Source of the DNA: Clostridium sp.
GTDB taxonomy: Bacteria > Bacillota > Clostridia > Clostridiales > Clostridiaceae
DNA: 22,396 nt
Assembly (NCBI GenBank): GCA_003539755.1
Contig: DPOH01000227.1
Location: forward strand, 1 to 22,396
Direction: 5' to 3'
Positions 15,050 through 22,396 of this stretch are shown piece after piece; the stretch's first letter is position 1, and each line of letters begins with the position of its first letter. Under the pieces are notes generated by a model. That model was not told the origin of the DNA, searched no databases, and was given only the letters and a program-made list of their open reading frames with translations. A program made the position numbers and the translations under genes.

Positions 15050-15061
15050 TTGTAAGTACAA
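15050..15061. promoter_or_regulatory. AraR operator before galM
   Basis: TTGTAAGTACAA, inside the 14-bp near-palindrome CTTGTAAGTACAAG, keeps the TGTA-GTACA core. It covers the predicted galM transcription start. Confidence 0.7.
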
Positions 15062-15104
15062 GGATTTTCAAATAATAAGCAATAAGATTTATGGAGGTAT
15101 TAAA

Positions 15105-16163
15105 ATGAGCATTAGTAAGAAACTTTTTGGCACAATTGAAAACGAACACAATATATATATTTATACTTTAGAAAACTCTAAAGGAATGAAAGTATCAATA
15201 ATTAACTACGGAGGCACAGTAACTTCATGTGTTGTTCCTGATAAAGATAATAATTGCGTAGATGTTGTGTTAGGATATGATAACATAGAAGATTATCTAA
15301 AAGGTGATAAGTTCTTCGGTGCTATAATTGGCCGTTTTGGAAATAGAATTAAGGATGGAAAATTCACTTTAAATGGGCAAACTTATACTTTAGCATGTAA
15401 TAATGGACCTAACCATTTACATGGAGGTAATAAAGGATTTGATAAAGTAATATGGGATGTTGTAATAGATGATGAACACCCTAATACTTTAAAATTATCA
15501 TATTTAAGCAAAGATGGCGAAGAAGGATATCCTGGAAACTTAAATGTTACTGTAACTTACTCACTTACAGAAGAAAATGAATTAGAAATAAATTATTCTG
15601 CTGTATGCGATTCTGATACAATAGTAAACTTAACCAATCATACTTACTTTAATTTAAATGGCCACTCTTCTGGAAACGTATTAAATCAAAAATTAATGAT
15701 TAATGCAGATTATTTTACAGTAAATGATAAACTATCTATACCTACTGGTGAAATAAGGGCTGTAAAAGGTACTCCTATGGATTTCACTGTTCTTAAAGAG
15801 ATAGGACAAGATATAAATGCAGATTATGAACAACTTGCTTTTGGAAATGGTTTTGACCATAATTGGGTATTAAATACCAAAGGCAATTTAACTCAAAAAG
15901 CTGCACATGCTGTTTCTGAATCTACAGGAATAACACTAGATATGTACACTACTCAGCCAGGAGTTCAATTCTATAGTTCAAACTTCCTAGATGGTTCTGA
16001 TATTGGAAAAGATAAAAACCCTTACAATTTTAGAAATGCTTTTTGTCTTGAAACTCAACATTTTCCTGACTGTATAAATCATGATAACTTTGCTTCCCCT
16101 ATTTTAAAAGCAGGTGAACAATACAATCAAAAAACAGTCTATAAATTTTCTGTAAATAAATAA
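15105..16163 (+). CDS. galM: Aldose 1-epimerase (mutarotase)
   Basis: Interconverts alpha and beta anomers of aldoses in the cytoplasm. The 352-aa protein has the full GalM set: NYGGTVTS (34-41), GRFGNRIKDGKF, NHLHGGNKGFDK, LTNHTYFNLNG with catalytic His179, NGFDHNWVL, TTQPGVQFYSSNFL and CLETQHFPD with catalytic Glu316. GGAGG lies 8 nt before the ATG. The upstream AraR box places it in the arabinose regulon, so the physiological substrate is probably L-arabinose freed by GH43, speeding formation of the anomer AraA takes; galactose and glucose are the usual substrates of the family and cannot be excluded. A stem-loop terminator follows within 20 bp. Confidence 0.95.
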   Translation: MSISKKLFGTIENEHNIYIYTLENSKGMKVSIINYGGTVTSCVVPDKDNNCVDVVLGYDNIEDYLKGDKFFGAIIGRFGNRIKDGKFTLNGQTYTLACNNGPNHLHGGNKGFDKVIWDVVIDDEHPNTLKLSYLSKDGEEGYPGNLNVTVTYSLTEENELEINYSAVCDSDTIVNLTNHTYFNLNGHSSGNVLNQKLMINADYFTVNDKLSIPTGEIRAVKGTPMDFTVLKEIGQDINADYEQLAFGNGFDHNWVLNTKGNLTQKAAHAVSESTGITLDMYTTQPGVQFYSSNFLDGSDIGKDKNPYNFRNAFCLETQHFPDCINHDNFASPILKAGEQYNQKTVYKFSVNK

Positions 16164-16178
16164 TTTTTTATCTAAATC

Positions 16179-16217
16179 AATGAGCTGCACACTAAATAAT
16201 TAGTGTAACAGCTCATT
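16179..16217. terminator. Terminator between galM and the HAD gene
   Basis: AATGAGCTG-ACACTAA and its complement TTAGTGT-CAGCTCATT form a 16-bp stem broken by a small internal bulge, with a 4-nt loop. It sits between convergent genes, with AT-rich tails on both sides, so it may work in both directions. Confidence 0.8.
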
Positions 16218-16229
16218 AATTTATATTCT

Positions 16230-17099
16230 CTATTTACTCTGTTCTTCTACAACTCTATATATTGCTTTAGCAACACCTAAATTATCATTTGTATCTGTAA
16301 TGTATTTTGCTATTTCCTTTATTTCTGGAATAGCATTTCCCATAGCTACACTTTCAGTAAATTCAGCAAACATAGAATAATCATTAAAGCTATCTCCAAG
16401 TACCATAACTTCATCCATCTCTATGCCCATTTCCTTTGAAACCTTAGCTAATATTAATCCCTTCTGTGCAAAATGATCTGTAATTTCTATATTATCTACA
16501 AATGAAGATGATACAGCCAATCCATCTATTTTACCAATTGCTTCTTTTATTTCATTGATTAATTCTATATTTTTATGGAATGCTACAAATTTTCTTATTT
16601 TAATATGGCTGTTTAAGAATTCTTCCATATTATTTATGTATTTAAGCTGAGTAAAATAAGGCTGTTTTTTGGCCTCTTCTCTTGCCTCTTCTACAGACAT
16701 TTCTGGGTTAAATGCTAATGTTCTATATGTCATTTCCTTTAATGCTTCTTCTTTAGTATCACTAGTATAAACCCCTTTATTAGTAAATATTCTTGCAGAT
16801 ACTTTATTCTTATGTAATATGCTTATTATTTCTCTACACTTGCTATTTTCTATATTAATCTCTTCTATAATATTGCCATCTTCATCTCTATATTCTGCTC
16901 CATTCATAAGAACACACTGACATCTTATATTATGTTTCTTTAAAAAAGGTTCAACATTCTCATACTCTCTTCCTGTTGATATTGCAAATATAATACCACA
17001 ATCTTCAGCTTTTCTTATAGCCTTTACTGTTTCATCATCAATTTCATGTTTATTATTAAGCAATGTTCCATCCATATCTGATGCAATTAATTTAATCAT
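16230..17099 (-). CDS. Cof-type HAD-superfamily phosphatase
   Basis: Haloacid dehalogenase-fold hydrolase of the Cof/YcsE (type IIB cap) group, usually sugar-phosphate or cofactor phosphatases in the cytoplasm. The 289-aa protein has motif I IASDMDGTLL (nucleophile Asp8, acid/base Asp10), motif II STGR (41-44), a Lys in the stretch HFAQKGLILAKV (motif III) and motif IV VLGDSFNDYSMF. The cap domain lies between motifs II and III. The substrate cannot be told from sequence. GGGG lies 11 nt before the ATG. It converges on galM, separated by a terminator, and is divergent from the HutD-family gene. There is no AraR box upstream, so it is probably not part of the arabinose regulon. Confidence 0.9.
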   Translation of the reverse strand: MIKLIASDMDGTLLNNKHEIDDETVKAIRKAEDCGIIFAISTGREYENVEPFLKKHNIRCQCVLMNGAEYRDEDGNIIEEINIENSKCREIISILHKNKVSARIFTNKGVYTSDTKEEALKEMTYRTLAFNPEMSVEEAREEAKKQPYFTQLKYINNMEEFLNSHIKIRKFVAFHKNIELINEIKEAIGKIDGLAVSSSFVDNIEITDHFAQKGLILAKVSKEMGIEMDEVMVLGDSFNDYSMFAEFTESVAMGNAIPEIKEIAKYITDTNDNLGVAKAIYRVVEEQSK

Positions 17100-17229
17100 T
17101 TATCATTTATCCCCTTCACCAGTATTCTTTTTCTATTTGTAATAATCTTTATAATATTATTTTATCATAATTTGTATTTAATTATTAATTAAAAACATTT
17201 CTAAAATTAAATATATACAATACAACAAA

Positions 17230-17238
17230 TGCTATAAT
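17230..17238 (+). promoter_or_regulatory. Extended -10 promoter of the HutD-family gene
   Basis: TGCTATAAT is a perfect extended -10 (TGnTATAAT), about 35 bp upstream of the start codon. No good -35 is visible, which is usual for extended -10 promoters. Confidence 0.55.
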
Positions 17239-17272
17239 AGACTTAATTATTTTAAAAAAAGGAGGTTTCACT

Positions 17273-17899
17273 TTGATATATGATTTTAAATTAATAAAAA
17301 ATGCAGATTACACTCCAACTTATTGGTCTGGAGGTTCTGCTACTGAACTTATCACCTACCCTCAAAATTCTTCTTTTGCAATCAGAAATTTTTTATGGAG
17401 ACTTGGATTTGCAAAAATAGATATTGATACATCTACATTCAGCAGTCTTCCTGGAATTAAAAGACATTTGATGGTTACAGATGGCAGCATGACTCTAACA
17501 CATAAAGATAGATATTCAAAAAAATTAACATCATACTCTCAAGATTTTTTTATGGGAGATTGGATTACAACAACAGAGGGCCGCTGTTCTGTATTTAATC
17601 TAATGACTAGAGAAAATTATGATGGTGAATTATCACATATTACACTTTATTCAAATAGCACATATAACTTTACTCCTACTAACATTTCAACATCACAAAA
17701 TCAAATAATTAATATATGCTTTTATGCTATTAATGGCCTATTTAATATAAATGTAAATAACATAAGTACTTCTGTAAATGCACGCGACTTATTTACTATT
17801 TCAATAAATGATTATAATCCAAGTATATCTTTTGACTTATATAATAATACTCAAGAAAATACAGATATAATTGCTGCAATTATTTATAAAACAAAGTGA
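17273..17899 (+). CDS. HutD/Ves family cupin-like protein
   Basis: A 208-aa protein of the HutD/Ves family, a double-cupin fold whose biochemical role is not settled. Family hallmarks are YWSGGSATELITYP (17-30), FLWRLGFAKIDID (40-52), the GIKRHLMVTDGSM block (61-73) and GDWITTTEG...FNLMTREN (95-115). It starts at TTG (17273) with GGAGG 7 nt upstream; no downstream ATG has a comparable site. It is monocistronic, with an extended -10 promoter before it and a strong terminator after. No histidine-degradation genes are nearby, so the name should not be read as a role in histidine use. In other bacteria the family also includes Ves, linked to cold response. Family call fairly sure, function unknown. 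Confidence 0.82.
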   Translation: MIYDFKLIKNADYTPTYWSGGSATELITYPQNSSFAIRNFLWRLGFAKIDIDTSTFSSLPGIKRHLMVTDGSMTLTHKDRYSKKLTSYSQDFFMGDWITTTEGRCSVFNLMTRENYDGELSHITLYSNSTYNFTPTNISTSQNQIINICFYAINGLFNINVNNISTSVNARDLFTISINDYNPSISFDLYNNTQENTDIIAAIIYKTK

Positions 17900-17914
17900 T
17901 TTTGTTTATATAGC

Positions 17915-17958
17915 AAAAGAACCCTTATAAATATTCTTTAATTTATAAGAGTTCTTTT
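17915..17958. terminator. Bidirectional terminator between HutD-family and CAP genes
   Basis: An 18-bp stem with one mismatch (AAAAGAAC-CTTATAAAT against ATTTATAAG-GTTCTTTT, loop ATTCTTTA) lies between convergent genes. A run of T follows the stem on the plus strand, and a T-run closes the minus-strand stem. Confidence 0.85.
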
Positions 17959-17993
17959 AATTTTGTTATAGTTTATATAGTTTTAGTTATATA

Positions 17994-19178
17994 CTAGTTT
18001 GAGAATTCTTGTGTTCCCATGTACTTTCCGTTACCATATAAAACACCTACACCTACTTTAGTATATGAAGGATTCATCATATTTTGTCTATGTCCTGATG
18101 AATTCCACCATTGGTTGAATAATTCAACTGGGTCATAACTATTATAAGCAATATTTTCTGCTGTAGCTGTATAATTGTATCCTAAAGCCTTAAGCCAAGT
18201 AGTCCATTTTGTCCCATCTGGATTAGTATGATCAAAATAGTTATTTTGTATCATATGGTCACTCTTATATCTAGCAACACTTAATAATGTATTATCCATT
18301 GTTAATGGTTGAAGCCCTGCTTCTACTCTCTTTTCATTCATTAATTTTAAAATAGTTTGTTCTGCACTATCTTGAATTGTAACAGAGTACTTTTGAGATA
18401 TTGCTGGAAGACCACTTACAGCTACACTTGCATTATTATTTGTGCTGCTTCCAGTACTATTTGATGTACTTGAGTTATTTGTAATTTTTGTATCTTCTTT
18501 AGTATTTTCAGTTGTAATTTTGTTTTCACCTGTACTTACAGAACTGTTATTATTAGTACTATCTGAATTAGTTGATGGCACCTTTACTGTTGATGTATTA
18601 TTAGTTACTGAATTATTAGTGTTTATTAATTTATTGTTAGAATCAAATTCCTTATTAGCAGTTGGTATATTACCTATAGCCTGCCCATTTCTTGCAAAAG
18701 TATATGTTTCATTTCCAATTTTTACATTTCCAATTTGCATTGCCCCTGAGTTATTTAGATAATATGTCTTACCACTTACCTTAACTACACCAGTTTGCAT
18801 TGCTCCTGTACTATCAGCATAATACCATAATCCATTAGAATATATCCATCCTGTTTTCATCGAACCATTTGCATCCATGTAGTACCATGTCCCATTAACA
18901 TTTACCCATCCTGTTTGCATTGATCCTGAATTTGCATTATAGTACCATGTTCCGTTATCGTATATCCATCCAGTTTTCATTTTTCCATTTGAATCAAAGC
19001 AGTACCAATTTCCAGATATATTTTTCCATCCTGTTACTGCTCTATTGCAATCTAAATAACTCCAAGTATTATCATTAGATTGCTTCCATTGTGCCGATAC
19101 TCCTAATGGTGCTAAAGTACCTAGTGTTGACATTACAACTCCCGCACTTATTATTTTTCTAAAAAAAGCATTCTTCAT
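17994..19178 (-). CDS. Secreted CAP-domain protein with cell-wall-binding repeats
   Basis: A 394-aa exported protein. Residues 1-29 are a signal peptide ending GVSA. Residues about 49-168 hold six 20-residue choline-binding-type repeats (pattern GW-x-GTWYY-x-GSMQT), which anchor proteins to wall polymers in clostridia. A low-complexity Asn/Ser/Thr linker follows (about 183-265). Residues about 275-394 form a bacterial SCP/CAP (YkwD-like) domain with NEKRVEAGL, YFDHTNPDG, TAENIAYNS, HRQNMMNP and the end MGTQEFSN. AAAGGAG lies 8 nt before the ATG. It is monocistronic between two terminators. CAP domains in bacteria are of uncertain activity; roles in sporulation, adhesion or wall remodelling are possible. 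The repeat architecture is clear from the sequence; the function is not. Confidence 0.93.
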   Translation of the reverse strand: MKNAFFRKIISAGVVMSTLGTLAPLGVSAQWKQSNDNTWSYLDCNRAVTGWKNISGNWYCFDSNGKMKTGWIYDNGTWYYNANSGSMQTGWVNVNGTWYYMDANGSMKTGWIYSNGLWYYADSTGAMQTGVVKVSGKTYYLNNSGAMQIGNVKIGNETYTFARNGQAIGNIPTANKEFDSNNKLINTNNSVTNNTSTVKVPSTNSDSTNNNSSVSTGENKITTENTKEDTKITNNSSTSNSTGSSTNNNASVAVSGLPAISQKYSVTIQDSAEQTILKLMNEKRVEAGLQPLTMDNTLLSVARYKSDHMIQNNYFDHTNPDGTKWTTWLKALGYNYTATAENIAYNSYDPVELFNQWWNSSGHRQNMMNPSYTKVGVGVLYGNGKYMGTQEFSN

Positions 19179-19629
19179 TAGTTTTTCTCCTTTGTTATCT
19201 TTTTTTTGGTTTTTCTCAATTAATCCTTTTTATAAAATTCTTTTTCAAAAATTCAAATTACTTGAAAAAAACCTATGCACTTATGTTAACATACACTCGA
19301 CATTTTTTGACAAATCTTAACCAAGCTCTCATTACGACATTTCAAATTAACTCTTTATATCTCTCAAATCCTAGCCTATTTATCCATATTACTGTAGTAC
19401 ATCCCCCTACCCCCTGAAATAAGTAGCTTTAAAGCATGTTTTTTTATTATTCATAGATTATTAAATTATTAATTTTTCCACATTATTTTCATCTATTGTA
19501 TAATATTTCACAAAAAATATTATCTATATATCAAATTTTCAATTCGTAACTTGTTTGCTTTTATCTCATATAATATTACAGAGTTTATAATTTATTTAAA
19601 CATAAATATTTTCTAAGGAGTTATTCTTG
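19179..19629. other. Divergent control region between CAP and PHP genes
   Basis: About 450 bp without a credible gene. It holds a CAP-gene promoter (19229-19256, minus), a perfect 12-bp palindrome TATGTTAACATA (19282-19293), a cytosine-rich patch (CCCCCTACCCCCTG, about 19402-19416), and a TATAAT at 19499-19504 that could be the -10 for the PHP gene but lacks a good -35. No stable RNA or riboswitch fold was recognised. Confidence 0.55.
19229..19256 (-). promoter_or_regulatory. Candidate promoter of the CAP-domain gene
   Basis: On the minus strand, TTGAAT (19256-19251), a 16-bp spacer and TATAAA (19234-19229), about 50 bp ahead of the start codon. Moderate match in AT-rich DNA. Confidence 0.45.
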
Positions 19630-20328
19630 ATGTTAAATAAGGGGGATTTTCATATACATTCCACAGCTTCTGATGGAAATTGTACTCCAAGTGAAATAGT
19701 TGCTTTGGCAAATAAACAACATATAGACATAATCTCTATAACAGACCACAATACTACTGCTGGAATAGATGAAGCCATATCATATGGGAAAAAATCTGGA
19801 GTAAAAGTGATACCTGGTGTGGAGCTTTCAACTAAACACAACAATACACGTGTCCATATTCTTGGTTATTTTAAAGATGATAGTTACAAAAATGAGTTAT
19901 TAATAAAAATATTAAAAAACGTAAAATCACATAAAGTCAGCGAAATAAGAAAGCTTCTTCAAGGATATCTAAACTGCTATTATAGAAGAAATGCATTATG
20001 CGTTGAAAATGGAATTGAAATACTTCGATTCTTTGGTGCTACTGTTGTTTTAGCCCACCCAGTACTTCTTCCAAGAAAAGATTTTAATGAAATAATTAAA
20101 TTAGATTTTGATGGTATAGAAGCAAAATACTCCAGTAACACTAGTGCTGATACTGAATATTTTATAAATATAGCAAAATCAAGTGGCTTATTTTATACTG
20201 CTGGCTCAGATTTTCATAAATTAAAAGAAATGTACCGAATACACGGATTAATAGGCAATGTTTTTCTTAATGAAAGTGAAATATTAGATTTTCTTTCTAA
20301 AGGTTCTCTTACTCAATGGGCAAAATAA
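19630..20328 (+). CDS. PHP-domain metal-dependent phosphoesterase
   Basis: Polymerase-and-histidinol-phosphatase (PHP) fold protein, related to the TrpH/YciV group of nucleotide phosphatases and 5'-3' exonucleases. Metal-ligand motifs occur in order: DFHIHSTASDG (6-16), SITDHNT, GVELST, VLAHPVLLP and GSDFHKL. The protein is 232 aa, shorter than the 280-290 aa typical of that group; the middle part, between the GYF strand and the AHP motif, is compressed. I take the ATG at 19630 (AAGGAG 9 nt upstream); a TTG one codon earlier is possible. It is monocistronic and convergent with recQ, with a terminator between. The substrate is not known from sequence; nucleoside 3',5'-bisphosphate or short RNA is the best family-based guess. 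Confidence 0.88.
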   Translation: MLNKGDFHIHSTASDGNCTPSEIVALANKQHIDIISITDHNTTAGIDEAISYGKKSGVKVIPGVELSTKHNNTRVHILGYFKDDSYKNELLIKILKNVKSHKVSEIRKLLQGYLNCYYRRNALCVENGIEILRFFGATVVLAHPVLLPRKDFNEIIKLDFDGIEAKYSSNTSADTEYFINIAKSSGLFYTAGSDFHKLKEMYRIHGLIGNVFLNESEILDFLSKGSLTQWAK

Positions 20329-20345
20329 TAAAATCAACAAAATAT

Positions 20346-20388
20346 AAGACAATCAAGAATGAAATTATAATTCCATCTTAATTGTCTT
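20346..20388. terminator. Terminator between PHP and recQ
   Basis: An inverted repeat with outer arms AAGACAAT (20346-20353) and ATTGTCTT (20381-20388), and inner partial pairing, is followed on the plus strand by TCCTTATTG. It lies between convergent genes and may serve both. Confidence 0.75.
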
Positions 20389-20399
20389 TCCTTATTGTA

Positions 20400-22160
20400 T
20401 TAACTATTAATTAAATTTAATATTTCTTCTCCATAATTTTCTATTTTCTTAGTTCCTACTCCTCTAATTTCCAATAATTCGTCCAGTGTTTTAGGCTTTG
20501 AATTACAAATGGAAATAAGGCTTGTATCAGAGAATATAATATATGGTTTTATTCTTTCCTTATAAGCTTTTTCTTTTCTCCACTGTTTTAATTTTCCAAA
20601 TAAAACTGAATCTAAAATAGGCTCTTCAGTATTTAATATCTTAAATACAACAGTTTCTTTTCCTTTTAAAACCTTCATTGAACGTGTATTTAGTTTAAGC
20701 ATAGAATATGTTCCTTCCTTTAAATCAACATATCCTTCATCTAAAAGACTTTTTATTAAATCTCGTATAAAGCTTCCAGCATACTCCTTCATAATGCCAT
20801 ATGTAGTAACTGTATCTAATTTATTTTGTATTATCTTAGGTCCTTTAAAACCTCTAAGTATATCTACCAATACTGAAATTCCATACTTTTCTCTTGTTCT
20901 AAATACTGTAGATAAAATCATCTGAGTTTCTCTTGTAAAATCCTTAAGTTCATCATCATTTAAGCAGTTACTACAATTATTACAGTAATTAAGCTTTCTG
21001 TCATTACCAAAGTAATTTAATATAAATTTTCTGTAACACTCATGTAGATTACAGTAATCAACCATAGATTGAAGTTTTCTAAGTTGAACTTCTCGTCTAT
21101 TCATAGATGAACTTTTATTTATTATGTATTCTACTCTACGTATATCACTTTCACTATAAAATAAATAGCACTTACACAGCTCTCCGTCTCTTCCACCTCT
21201 TCCTATTTCCTGATAATAGCTTTCTATATTTTGAGGTAGTGTAAAATGAACTACATATCTTATATTTGATTTATCTATGCCCATACCAAATGCATTGGTA
21301 GCAACTATAAAATCTGTTCTCTCATATAGAAAATCCTCTTGAAACTTTTCCTTTTCCTCATCTTTAAGACCACCATGATATTTTCCCACATTATATCCTA
21401 AATCTTTTAGATAATAATAAAGGCTATCTACTTCCTTCCTAGAAGCACAATATACTATTCCAGATTCCCCTTCATTTTCTCTTAATATATCTTTTAACTC
21501 TTCGAGTTTATCTATTTCTTTTAATACTGTAAGTCTTAAATTTTCTCTATTTATATCACCTTTATATATGTATGGATGCCTCAATCCTAAAAGCTTTATT
21601 GAATCAGCTCTTACTTCCTGTGTTGCCGTAGCTGTAAATGCTGATATTACAGGATTACTTTTTAGTATTTCATAGAATTTTTTTATTGAAAGATAGCTTC
21701 TTCTAAAATCATGTCCCCATTGTGATACACAATGAGCTTCATCTATTGCTATCTGAGAAATATTCAAATCTCGTACCATATCTATAAAAATTTTAGATTC
21801 AAGACGTTCCGGTGATACATAGATTATTTTGAATTCTCCCATAGATGCTTCTAATAGTATTTCTTTAATTGTATCTAGTGTCTGAGTACTATTTATATAA
21901 GCACCTTTTATTCCCACACTTGTTAAGTTGTCTACTTGATCTTTCATAAGAGATATTAATGGAGATATTACTATAGTTATTCCCTGCATTAATATTGCTG
22001 GAATTTGATAACATAGTGATTTTCCTCCCCCTGTAGGCATAAGGCAGAAGGTATCATGACCATTTAAAATGCTATTTATAATTTCATACTGTCCTCTTCT
22101 TAATGTATCAAATCCATAATATTTTTTTAAAGCATAAAAAATTTTCTCTCTATTATCCAC
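20400..22160 (-). CDS. recQ: ATP-dependent DNA helicase RecQ
   Basis: Superfamily 2 3'-to-5' helicase acting in recombination and fork repair. The 586-aa protein has the full bacterial RecQ layout. The N-terminal helicase domain has motif 0 (FDTLRRGQYEII, 17-28), Walker A (MPTGGGKS, 41-48) and DEAH (140-143) followed by the aromatic loop VSQWGHDFR. The second RecA lobe carries motif VI YYQEIGRGGRDG (314-325). A zinc subdomain with cysteines near 369-398 (CNNCSNC) follows, then the RQC winged helix (about 405-495) and a C-terminal HRDC domain (about 515-585, ending EIRGVGTKKIENYGEEIL). It starts at GTG with AAAGG about 10 nt upstream. It is monocistronic as far as the window shows. No residue of the core motifs is missing. 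Confidence 0.97.
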   Translation of the reverse strand: MDNREKIFYALKKYYGFDTLRRGQYEIINSILNGHDTFCLMPTGGGKSLCYQIPAILMQGITIVISPLISLMKDQVDNLTSVGIKGAYINSTQTLDTIKEILLEASMGEFKIIYVSPERLESKIFIDMVRDLNISQIAIDEAHCVSQWGHDFRRSYLSIKKFYEILKSNPVISAFTATATQEVRADSIKLLGLRHPYIYKGDINRENLRLTVLKEIDKLEELKDILRENEGESGIVYCASRKEVDSLYYYLKDLGYNVGKYHGGLKDEEKEKFQEDFLYERTDFIVATNAFGMGIDKSNIRYVVHFTLPQNIESYYQEIGRGGRDGELCKCYLFYSESDIRRVEYIINKSSSMNRREVQLRKLQSMVDYCNLHECYRKFILNYFGNDRKLNYCNNCSNCLNDDELKDFTRETQMILSTVFRTREKYGISVLVDILRGFKGPKIIQNKLDTVTTYGIMKEYAGSFIRDLIKSLLDEGYVDLKEGTYSMLKLNTRSMKVLKGKETVVFKILNTEEPILDSVLFGKLKQWRKEKAYKERIKPYIIFSDTSLISICNSKPKTLDELLEIRGVGTKKIENYGEEILNLINS

Positions 22161-22339
22161 TGCTAATTACCTTTCTTTTATAATACAACTGTCTTATTAA
22201 TTTCGTTTCTTATAAACATATATATTATTAATATTATAGACCATAATAATGTTTATTAAAACTAAATCTGATATCATATACTATTATATATTTTCTATAA
22301 CCATTTCTAATAATCATATTATTTTGCATAAATATAGAC

Positions 22340-22373
22340 GATGATTTTATTATAATCATCTTCGTTTTTCTTT
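22340..22373 (+). terminator. Possible small stem-loop terminator at the right edge
   Basis: GATGATT (22340-22346), a 7-nt loop and AATCATC (22354-22360), then TTCGTTTTTCTTT, resembles a plus-strand terminator. No plus-strand gene precedes it within view. The 22161-22339 stretch upstream of recQ otherwise shows only AT-rich DNA with a TATAAT (minus, 22238-22233). Confidence 0.35.
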
Positions 22374-22396
22374 ATAAGCACTTTTATATAATCCTT

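Noticed and set aside
17273..17899. Histidine utilisation role implied by the HutD family name
   Set aside because: No hutH, hutU, hutI or formiminoglutamase genes are in the window, and the family is wider than histidine degradation.
18442..18762. Plus-strand open frame of 106 codons inside the CAP-protein gene
   Set aside because: It is the antisense shadow of the Asn/Ser/Thr-rich linker; the low-complexity codons simply lack stops on the other strand.
19402..19416. Cytosine-rich patch as a possible quadruplex on the minus strand
   Set aside because: Only two runs of five are present, too few for an intramolecular quadruplex.
1..22396. CRISPR arrays, tRNA/rRNA genes, prophage or defence systems
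   Set aside because: No regularly spaced repeats, no tRNA-like cloverleaf sequence and no phage or nuclease-effector genes were seen; RecQ here is a standard chromosomal helicase.

Overview
The window is very AT-rich, low-GC Gram-positive DNA: strong AGGAGG-type ribosome sites, A/T-ending codons and stem-loop/T-tail terminators. Gene content and order point to a saccharolytic Clostridium (sensu stricto, butyrate or solvent-forming group). That assignment is inferred from family knowledge; there is no rRNA marker in the window.

Most of the window (about 1-16200) is an L-arabinose / arabino-oligosaccharide utilisation locus. On the minus strand lies araD-tal-tkt-araK: ribulose-5-phosphate 4-epimerase, small transaldolase, transketolase and the clostridial FGGY-type ribulokinase. 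Upstream of it, also minus, is the repressor gene araR. Divergent from araR on the plus strand is araA (arabinose isomerase). After a truncated IS91-type transposase remnant (about 9020-9403) comes a minus-strand operon: an intracellular GH43 arabinofuranosidase, a lipoprotein binding protein and two permeases of a CUT1-type sugar ABC importer, with no ATPase gene. Divergent from that operon are a DUF624 (YesL-like) membrane protein gene and galM (aldose 1-epimerase).

The units are tied together by a 12-bp palindrome, ATGTACGTACAT or a close variant. It lies in front of araD, araA (two copies), the GH43 operon, the DUF624 gene and galM, usually just downstream of a recognisable -10 box. I read it as the AraR operator. 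Arabinosides would be imported, cut by GH43, mutarotated, isomerised (AraA), phosphorylated (AraK), epimerised (AraD) and passed to the pentose phosphate pathway (Tal, Tkt).

The right part (16200-22396) is ordinary chromosome: a Cof-type HAD phosphatase (-), a HutD/Ves-family protein (+), a secreted cell-wall-binding-repeat plus CAP-domain protein (-), a PHP-family phosphoesterase (+) and a RecQ helicase (-). These are separated by clear stem-loop terminators.

I see no CRISPR array, rRNA, tRNA, prophage or defence island. The points most worth a second look are the AraR-box-linked DUF624 gene of unknown function, a putative AraR-independent internal promoter before tkt, two intercistronic RNA hairpins, and the IS remnant inside the locus.
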